Source: Halomarinibacterium sedimenti
GTDB taxonomy: Bacteria; Bacteroidota; Bacteroidia; Flavobacteriales; Flavobacteriaceae
NCBI RefSeq assembly: GCF_019312585.1
Contig: NZ_JAHWDP010000008.1
Coordinates: 35,558 to 76,188 of the forward strand
Reading direction: 5' to 3'
DNA: 40,631 nucleotides
Shown here: in pieces, positions 33,961 through 40,631 of the stretch
How positions within the stretch are numbered: position 1 is the stretch's first letter
How the letters are laid out: each line of letters starts with the position of its first letter
Notes under the pieces: generated by a model
What the model saw: only the letters and a program-made list of their open reading frames with translations
The model's database searches: none
Told to the model about the DNA's origin: nothing
Position numbers and translations under genes: made by a program

Positions 33961-36900
33961 ATGCTATTTCTTTCTTGTGCCAAAAAGGATTCTAAAGAAG
34001 CAACTCTTTCTAAAAACACAGTTGGTTTTGAAGCGTTACCCTTAGAAAAAATAGGGATAGATTTTACCAATTCCATCACTGAAAATCAAATTCAAAATTA
34101 TTTTAATTATCCCTATTTATACAATGGAGGGGGCGTTGCGGTGGGTGATATTAATAATGATGGACTTGCCGATATTTACTTTACGGGAAACCAAGTGGAA
34201 GATCAATTGTATCTAAATTTAGGGAATATTTCCTTTAAAAATATTACTGAGGAGGCGGGTATTTCTAAACAAAAGAATTCATGGCATACAGGAGTGCTCA
34301 TGTGGGATGCAAATAATGATGGTTTGCTGGATATTTATGTGTGTCGGTCGGGGAAATCTGAAGACGCATCGCTTCGCAAAAACTTACTGTATATCAATAA
34401 TGGGAATAACAGTTTTACAGAATCTGCAGCGTTGTTTGGGATAGACGATTCGGGGTATAGTACTCAGGCCTATCCCATAGATTTTGATAAAGATGGTGAC
34501 CTCGATTTATTGGTGGTAAATCATAGAGTATATTTTCAGCAAAACTCTTTTTTCGATTTTGATAATGATTTAAAGTATTCACACGATACGAGTCATCGGT
34601 TGTATCAAAATAATGGGGATCACACTTTTAGTGATGTTTCCATAAAAGCGGGAATACAAACCCATGCGTGGGGGTTAAGCGCCGTGATTGAAGACTTCAA
34701 TAATGATGGATGGGACGATATCTATGTTGCTCACGATTTTCAGCAACCTGATAAACTGTTTGTCAATAATCAGGACGGAACTTTTAAAGAAACATTTTCA
34801 GACTATTTTAACCATTCGTCATTTTATAGTATGGGATCGGATATGGCCGATATCAACAATGATAATCTGCCCGATTTAATGGTTTTGGACATGGTTTCGG
34901 AAGATCATTTACGCTCTAAAAGAATGATGGCTTCTATGAATACCCAAAGCTTTTACCAAATGGTCGAAAAAGGATACGGGCACCAATACATGATTAATAC
35001 GCTTCAGCTTAATAATGGGATTGGTACCTACAGTGAAATAGCACAATTAGCTGGCGTTGCAAAAACCGATTGGAGTTGGGCGCCACTTTTAGCCGATTTT
35101 GATAATGATGGGTGGAATGACCTTTTTGTGACCAATGGAATTAAAAAAGATGTCACGGATAACGATTTAAAAATTCGTTTGGATAGAATGCTTAAGGAGG
35201 GAAATGGAGTCCGGTGGGACGTGGCGACCGAGATGATTCCAGCAAGTGTTATTTCAAATTATATGTTTAAAAACACGGGTCATCTGGGTTTTAAAAATGT
35301 TACCCAAGATTGGGGGTTGAGTGAACCCATTAATTCCAATGGGGTTGCTTATGCCGATTTGGACAATGACGGAGATTTAGATTTGGTAGTGAATTCTATG
35401 GGAGTACCTTCTGTTGTTTTTGAGAATAAAATTTCTAAAACTGAAAATTATGTGTCACTGCAATTAAAGGGACTTGCGCCAAATCCTTTTGTTGTGGGAG
35501 CTAAAGTATCGATTTATTCGGGTGAAGAGATTCAATCCAAAAGATTATTTCCTTCACGAGGGTTTCAGTCTTCTGTAGAATACAGACTCCACTTTGGATT
35601 AGGGCAAAAATCTATTGTTGATAGTATTGTGGTAGAATGGGCTGATGGGTATTCGAGTCGTATGACGAACATTTCAGCGAATCAAAATCTACTATTAAAT
35701 TCAGAATCTCTTCCGAAAACAATAACAAAGAAGAAGGAAATAAATAACCAGTTGTTTAGAGAAGTTACCGAAGATATTGGAATCGATTTTGAGCATAGAG
35801 AAAATGAATTCAATGACTTTGCAGAAGAGATTTTACTTCCTCATAAACAATCAGAATTTGGTCCTTTTATTGCCGTTGGTGATGTGAATGGAGATGGACT
35901 TGAGGATTTTTTTGTGGGGGGAGCCCACAAACAATCTGGAGTATTATACCTTCAAAAGGAAGACGGGACTTTCTATAAAAGTAAGTCACAACCTTGGGAA
36001 AAGGATCTTGTTTCAGAAGATTTGGAAAGTTTATTTTTTGATGCTGATGGTGATGGAGATTTAGATTTATATGTAGTAAGTGGTGGTGCTATTTTTGTGC
36101 AAGGAAATCCAAACCTTCAAGACCGACTTTACATTAATGACGGTAAAGGAATTTTTAAAAAAGATTTACAAGCCCTTCCCGAAATGTTTAAAAGTGGATT
36201 GTCAGTTACAGGCGGTGATTTTGATGGTGACGGAGATACAGATCTTTTTGTTGGTGGACGTTTAATCTCCGGTAGATATCCATTACCTCCTCGAAGCTAT
36301 CTATTGGAAAACATAAACGGAAAATTTACAGATGTAACCGATTTGTTAGCGCCATCCTTACTACATCCAGGGTTGGTAAGTGATGCTGTTTTTACAGATT
36401 TTGATAAAGATGGCGATTTAGATCTGATGGTAGTTGGAGAGTGGATGCCTATTAGTTTGTATGAAAACGACCAAGGCTTTTTTATGGATGCAACTTCAAA
36501 ATTTAATTTAGAAAATACCTCTGGATGGTGGAGTAAAATTACTGTAGTCGATTGGGATAAAGACGGAGATGATGATTATATTCTGGGTAATATAGGTGAA
36601 AATAATAAGTTCCACCCAAGTGAGAATTCACCATTACATATTTATGCAAATGATTTTGATGGAAACGGGAGTTTTGATATTTATTTGGCAAAAGAAAAGG
36701 GGGATCTACAATTACCCGTTAGAGGGAGGGAATGCTCTTCGCAACAGATGCCAGGAATTTTAGATAAATTTCCAACGTATGATGCCTTTAGTAAGGCCAA
36801 AATTGAAGATATCCTTGGGGTCAATGGAATTAATAATGCCTACCATAAAGAAGTAACGATATTTTCTAGTTTGTTGTTGCAGAACCATAAAACCTCATTT

Positions 36901-37233
36901 ACTCAAACCAAACTACCAGTAGAGGCTCAATTCTCCCAATTAAATGGGATGGTAATTCACGATTTTAATGATGACACTTATCCAGATGTGCTTTTAGTTG
37001 GAAATAATTATGGATCTGAAGTTGAAACGACACGTTATGATGCATTACAAAGTGTAACTATTTTGAATGATAAAATAGGTGGCTTTAAGGTGCTTTCTTT
37101 GCAAAGAACTGGGTTGACTCTTTCAGAAAATGTAAAGTCTATTTCGCGGTTAAATTACTTCTCAGATAAAAATTCATTTCGGTTACTTTTAGGGTGTAAC
37201 AACCATAAAATTAAGGTTTTCCAAAAGAACTGA
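33961..37233 (+). CDS. FG-GAP/VCBS repeat lipoprotein with ASPIC/UnbV domain
   Basis: At least 1090 residues. It has two propeller-like halves of FG-GAP/VCBS repeats with calcium-loop motifs (GDINNDGLADIYF, DFDKDGDLDLLVV, GDVNGDGLEDFFVGG, DFDGDGDTDLFVGG). Between them, at ~490-565, lies an ASPIC/UnbV domain (SLQLKGLAPNPFVVGAKVSI through HFGLGQKSIVDSIVVEWADG). Related proteins are common beside SusCD systems in Bacteroidetes; function is unknown, perhaps extracellular binding. The only canonical start, ATG 33961, leaves just MLFLS before the lipobox Cys, too short for a signal peptide. The frame stays open upstream to 33889 and encodes a good one (IKTPLVNFSIAFFFGIILSG) beginning at ATT 33898 or ATA 33901. 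A real start there, or a recent start-codon mutation, is likely. Confidence 0.9.
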   Translation: MLFLSCAKKDSKEATLSKNTVGFEALPLEKIGIDFTNSITENQIQNYFNYPYLYNGGGVAVGDINNDGLADIYFTGNQVEDQLYLNLGNISFKNITEEAGISKQKNSWHTGVLMWDANNDGLLDIYVCRSGKSEDASLRKNLLYINNGNNSFTESAALFGIDDSGYSTQAYPIDFDKDGDLDLLVVNHRVYFQQNSFFDFDNDLKYSHDTSHRLYQNNGDHTFSDVSIKAGIQTHAWGLSAVIEDFNNDGWDDIYVAHDFQQPDKLFVNNQDGTFKETFSDYFNHSSFYSMGSDMADINNDNLPDLMVLDMVSEDHLRSKRMMASMNTQSFYQMVEKGYGHQYMINTLQLNNGIGTYSEIAQLAGVAKTDWSWAPLLADFDNDGWNDLFVTNGIKKDVTDNDLKIRLDRMLKEGNGVRWDVATEMIPASVISNYMFKNTGHLGFKNVTQDWGLSEPINSNGVAYADLDNDGDLDLVVNSMGVPSVVFENKISKTENYVSLQLKGLAPNPFVVGAKVSIYSGEEIQSKRLFPSRGFQSSVEYRLHFGLGQKSIVDSIVVEWADGYSSRMTNISANQNLLLNSESLPKTITKKKEINNQLFREVTEDIGIDFEHRENEFNDFAEEILLPHKQSEFGPFIAVGDVNGDGLEDFFVGGAHKQSGVLYLQKEDGTFYKSKSQPWEKDLVSEDLESLFFDADGDGDLDLYVVSGGAIFVQGNPNLQDRLYINDGKGIFKKDLQALPEMFKSGLSVTGGDFDGDGDTDLFVGGRLISGRYPLPPRSYLLENINGKFTDVTDLLAPSLLHPGLVSDAVFTDFDKDGDLDLMVVGEWMPISLYENDQGFFMDATSKFNLENTSGWWSKITVVDWDKDGDDDYILGNIGENNKFHPSENSPLHIYANDFDGNGSFDIYLAKEKGDLQLPVRGRECSSQQMPGILDKFPTYDAFSKAKIEDILGVNGINNAYHKEVTIFSSLLLQNHKTSFTQTKLPVEAQFSQLNGMVIHDFNDDTYPDVLLVGNNYGSEVETTRYDALQSVTILNDKIGGFKVLSLQRTGLTLSENVKSISRLNYFSDKNSFRLLLGCNNHKIKVFQKN

Positions 37234-37334
37234 ATTGTAAGAATCTCATTTTCAGCTTTTTTTGTATAAATTTCACTGTGCTTCTATTATTTTTTTCTTA
37301 AATTTAGAATTCTAACTAACCAATAATTTTCAAA

Positions 37335-40300
37335 ATGAAAAAGTCTATCTTTTTTTCATTCCTTCTGTTCATTTTAGGAATGAGTACTGGTATGTCTCAG
37401 GAATACCTTGAGTTAATTCAAAATCCAAAAGCAAATACTACGCTTCAAGAAGTTCAGCAAAAGGCTGAAGCCTATTTTGCAACCCGTGATAAGGGAAGAG
37501 GCAGTGGTTACAAGCAATACAAGCGTTGGGAATATAAAATGCAGCGTTTGGTTAATGCCGATGGTAAAATTGCCAAGAACTTTAGTAAGTTAAATTGGGA
37601 AGCAGCCAGAAAATTAAATCTTGGTAGTCAATCTGTAGGTAACAGAATGCCAGTAGGGTGGACAGATCTTGGCCCTACAAGCTTTACAGTAGGAAATCAA
37701 GGATACAGTGCTGGATTAGGCAGGGTCAATGTCATTGGGTTCCATCCTACAGATGCGAACACCTTTTATATTGGCACACCTGCAGGAGGTTTATGGAGAA
37801 CTACCGACGGTGGTGCTACTTGGACTGTCATGGCGGATATGCTTGCAAGCATTGGAGTTTCTGGAATTTCAGTAGACCACACAACGCCATCCACTATTTA
37901 TATTTTAACTGGGGATGGAGATGCTGGGGATACCCAATCTATTGGTGTTTTGAAATCCACAGATAGTGGTGCTACTTGGGCGCCTACTGGACTTTCATGG
38001 GGAGTAACAAATTTTAATAGAGGGTATAAGTTATTAATGCATCCCACCAACAGCAACATAATGTTTGCCGCAACCACGGTAGGACTTTTGAAAACGACCG
38101 ATGGTTGGAATACTTGGTCGACAGTGCAGAGTGGAAATTTTAGAGATATCGAATTTAAACCTGGTGACCCGTCAACGGTTTATGCTGTAAGTACAAATAC
38201 ATTTTATAAATCAACCAATACAGGAACTTCATTTTCCGTAATTAGTTCAGGTCTTCCTACAGGAGAATCTCGTATTGCTATCGCGGTTACTCCGGCCAAC
38301 GCAAATTATGTTTATTACCTAGCTGGACCTGGAGGGTTTAGCGGAGCAGGTACTTATAGAGGGATGTATCGCTCTACAGACTCGGGAACTACATTTTCAA
38401 CGATGTCTACCTCTCCTAATATTCTAGAAGGATCTACTGGAGGTGGTGGGTCTGGTGATCAATCTTGGTATGATTTGGCAATTGCGGTAGATCAAACTAA
38501 TGCTAATAATGTAGTTAGTGGAGGTGTAAATGTTTTTAGATCTACTGATGGTGGGGTTAATCATGTAAATAGTGCACATTGGGTAATTGGGGGGCAATAT
38601 GTTCATGCCGATATTCATGATCTTGTTTATAACCCTTTAAATAACAATTTATATTGTGGTAGTGATGGCGGTATTTCGGTAAGTACTGACCATGGTGTTA
38701 CTTGGAATAATATTTGGGACGGTCTAGGAATCATGCAACTTTATCGTATTGCAGGGGTAGATTCAAATCCAAATCTTTTAATTGGAGGAGCTCAGGACAA
38801 TGGGTCTAATAAATATACAGGTACCACTACAATCGAACAAATTTATGGTGCCGATGGTATGGATTGTATGATAAATTATAATGATAATAACACATTGTAT
38901 TATAGTTTTCAAAATGGTGGTTTGAGACGATCTACTAATGGAGGGAATACTGCTACTGGGATTAAACCTCCAGGTAGTATAGGGTCCTGGGTCACCCCTT
39001 ACGCTATGGATGCCACAAATCCAAATATAATTTATGGCGGATATAGTGATGTTTTTAGAAGTACAGATAGTGGGACTACTTGGACGAATTTAGGTTCAGA
39101 TGGACGTGGAGCTTTTGCTGTGGGTGTAAATGACCCTACAAGACTTTATGCGGCTGTAGGAAGTGCAATTCAAACTTCAGCAAACACAGGAGGGTCTTGG
39201 ACTACCATTACAGGATCTTGGCCTGGATTAACTATTACCTTTATTGCAGTAGATCCTGCCGATGCAAATAGGGTCTGGATAACCTTAGGGGGATATACAG
39301 CTGGCGAAAAAGTTTATGAATCCACGAATGCAGGTGCAACTTGGACTAATATTTCAGGGGCATTGCCAAACTTACCAGCACATTGTATTGCTTTCGAAAA
39401 TACGGGGGGAACACCAGCAGATGCATTATATATTGGAATGAGTGTTGGTGTTTATTATACCTCAGATGTAACTCCCTGGCAATTATACGAGACTGGTTTA
39501 CCCAATGTTCCAGTGTATGACTTAGAAATAAATGAAACTAGTGGACTAATAAGAGCAAGTACCTATGGTAGAGGAATTTGGGAAGCTCCGTTATTTGGGG
39601 GTGCTCCTCCTACTAACGACTTGTGTTTAAATGCGGATCCAATTACTTGTGGACAAACTGTAAGTGGGGATACTACCATGGCCACTTTTGATGGAGCACC
39701 CTTCTGTGATACTAGTAATACAGCACCTGGAGTATGGTATACTTTTACAGGAATTGAGGGAATAACCAATTTAAGCACTTGTAATCAAGCTTCTTACGAC
39801 ACCAAAATATCTGTGTATTCAGGAACATGTGGAACTCTCGTTTGTGAAGCAGGTCAGGATGATAATTTTGGAGCTGGTTGTTTAAATTTTACAACTAGTT
39901 TAGATGTTTGTACTCAGGCAGGAGTTACGTATTACGTATTAGTCCATGGATTTGCTTCGGCAACGGGAACTTTCGATTTAACCATGACCTGCACCCCGTT
40001 GAATGTAAGCTTAACCTGTCCTCCAACTCAAAATGTGGAAGGATGTTCGGCTGCAGATGCCCCTCCAGCTTTTGCTAATTTTACAGAATTTCAAACTGCC
40101 GGTGGGTCGACGGTAGATGGTGATACAGCTACTTTCGCTCTAATAAATGAAGTTAGTAGTGGAGGTTTTCCAGTAACTATAACACGCACTTATGAAATTG
40201 CTGATGTATGTGGAAATACAGCAACTTGTGATCACATTATTATTGTAGAGGATACTATAAATCCCGTAATGGCCTGTCCAGCAGATATTATGGCGAATAC

Positions 40301-40631
40301 CGATGCTGGACAATGTAGCGCTGTGGTTACCTATGCCGATGCATCAGCAATTGATGCTTGCGGAATTGCTTCTGTTGTGCAAACCTCTCCAGATCCTTTA
40401 GTATTGAGCTCGGGAGATGCCTTTCCAGTGGGTACAACTACAGTTACTTTTACAGCAACAGACGTAAATGGGAATACATCTACATGTAGTTTTGATATTA
40501 TTGTAGAGGATAACGAAGATCCGGTAATTGCTTGTCAAGACATTACGGTAGAATTAGATGCCAATGGAGATTATAACTTAACACCAGGTGAAGTACTTGC
40601 AAGTTCAAGTGACAACTGTGGTATTGCATCG
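37335..40631 (+). CDS. Large secreted BNR/sortilin-propeller protein with HYR domains (3' partial)
   Basis: The frame is open from MKKSIFFSFLLFILGMSTGM to the window end (1099 codons, no stop), so the gene continues. After the signal peptide comes a Lys/Glu-rich helical region (~25-95). Next are many BNR/VPS10-like propeller blades (GLWRTTDGGATWT, FRSTDSGTTWTN, ESTNAGATWTN) up to ~755. A Cys-rich all-beta domain (~760-890, LCLNADPITCGQTVSGDTT) follows, then HYR-type immunoglobulin-like repeats (VTFTATDVNGNTSTCSF, EDNEDPVIACQD). Proteins of this make-up in flavobacteria usually end in a T9SS sorting domain, not visible here. It may be a surface glycosidase-like or adhesive protein; no catalytic site is certain. 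It starts 101 bases after the FG-GAP gene. Confidence 0.88.
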   Translation, partial: MKKSIFFSFLLFILGMSTGMSQEYLELIQNPKANTTLQEVQQKAEAYFATRDKGRGSGYKQYKRWEYKMQRLVNADGKIAKNFSKLNWEAARKLNLGSQSVGNRMPVGWTDLGPTSFTVGNQGYSAGLGRVNVIGFHPTDANTFYIGTPAGGLWRTTDGGATWTVMADMLASIGVSGISVDHTTPSTIYILTGDGDAGDTQSIGVLKSTDSGATWAPTGLSWGVTNFNRGYKLLMHPTNSNIMFAATTVGLLKTTDGWNTWSTVQSGNFRDIEFKPGDPSTVYAVSTNTFYKSTNTGTSFSVISSGLPTGESRIAIAVTPANANYVYYLAGPGGFSGAGTYRGMYRSTDSGTTFSTMSTSPNILEGSTGGGGSGDQSWYDLAIAVDQTNANNVVSGGVNVFRSTDGGVNHVNSAHWVIGGQYVHADIHDLVYNPLNNNLYCGSDGGISVSTDHGVTWNNIWDGLGIMQLYRIAGVDSNPNLLIGGAQDNGSNKYTGTTTIEQIYGADGMDCMINYNDNNTLYYSFQNGGLRRSTNGGNTATGIKPPGSIGSWVTPYAMDATNPNIIYGGYSDVFRSTDSGTTWTNLGSDGRGAFAVGVNDPTRLYAAVGSAIQTSANTGGSWTTITGSWPGLTITFIAVDPADANRVWITLGGYTAGEKVYESTNAGATWTNISGALPNLPAHCIAFENTGGTPADALYIGMSVGVYYTSDVTPWQLYETGLPNVPVYDLEINETSGLIRASTYGRGIWEAPLFGGAPPTNDLCLNADPITCGQTVSGDTTMATFDGAPFCDTSNTAPGVWYTFTGIEGITNLSTCNQASYDTKISVYSGTCGTLVCEAGQDDNFGAGCLNFTTSLDVCTQAGVTYYVLVHGFASATGTFDLTMTCTPLNVSLTCPPTQNVEGCSAADAPPAFANFTEFQTAGGSTVDGDTATFALINEVSSGGFPVTITRTYEIADVCGNTATCDHIIIVEDTINPVMACPADIMANTDAGQCSAVVTYADASAIDACGIASVVQTSPDPLVLSSGDAFPVGTTTVTFTATDVNGNTSTCSFDIIVEDNEDPVIACQDITVELDANGDYNLTPGEVLASSSDNCGIAS

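Noticed and set aside
34223-34233. A third copy of the operator-like 11-mer (GGAATATTTCC, the reverse complement of site one)
   Set aside because: It lies inside the FG-GAP coding sequence far from any start, and an AT-rich 11-mer can occur by chance.
37229-37260. Possible terminator after the FG-GAP gene (CTGAA...TTCAG then a T run)
   Set aside because: The stem is only 5 bp with a long loop; too weak to call.
37658-37966. Plus-strand frame of 102 codons within the last gene
   Set aside because: It is out of frame with the open frame from 37335, which carries a signal peptide and BNR motifs throughout.

Overview
The window looks like chromosomal DNA of a marine-type Flavobacteriaceae bacterium (phylum Bacteroidetes). 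The evidence is low GC content, promoters with the Bacteroidetes -7 consensus TAnnTTTG, few Shine-Dalgarno sequences, type IX secretion (T9SS) sorting domains and PorP/SprF proteins, GLPGLI-family proteins, DUF5686, and a pyrophosphatase with Flavobacterium-type residues. It holds 32 protein-coding genes, two of them cut by the window edges, and no recognisable rRNA, tRNA, CRISPR array or insertion sequence. No gap between genes exceeds about 180 bases.

Region 1 (1-4650) is a surface-protein module: a repeat-rich adhesin-like protein with a type B T9SS C-terminal domain (5' end missing), a PorP/SprF partner, and an OmpA/PD40 envelope protein, closed by a perfect palindromic terminator. Region 2 (4660-6370) is the least ordinary stretch. 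A LexA/CI-like S24 repressor has two near-identical operator-like sites in its promoter, and three very small charged lipoproteins sharing a Cys-Arg-Glu N-terminus surround it. Region 3 (6480-9990) is envelope sugar metabolism: waaA divergent from a DegT aminotransferase-galE pair. Region 4 (10070-15040) contains an exported amidohydrolase, an AraC-type regulator, fabD, a 2TM protein overlapping folA, and a class V aminotransferase. Region 5 (15035-19610) runs on the minus strand: thyA followed by two secreted TonB-C-domain proteins, and bfn followed by a CNT nucleoside transporter with a lipocalin-like N-terminal domain.

Region 6 (19620-27725) is energy metabolism: etfB-etfA divergent from pdhB, then a DUF5686 outer-membrane protein and hppA, a K+-dependent membrane pyrophosphatase with a long acidic tail. 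Region 7 (27739-29135) is a secreted protein of unknown function followed by a deoxynucleoside kinase. Region 8 (29236-33833) is two tandem GLPGLI proteins and a TonB-receptor-like barrel. Region 9 (33961-40631) has a 1090-residue FG-GAP/ASPIC lipoprotein whose signal peptide seems to need a non-canonical start codon, and a large secreted BNR-propeller/HYR protein that runs off the window.

Most genes are ordinary flavobacterial housekeeping or envelope genes. I did not find a clearly new multi-gene system. The best candidates for new biology are the S24 regulator with its twin operators and the neighbouring CRE lipoproteins, the non-canonical start of the FG-GAP lipoprotein, the tandem GLPGLI/barrel locus, and the acidic C-terminal extension of the proton pump.
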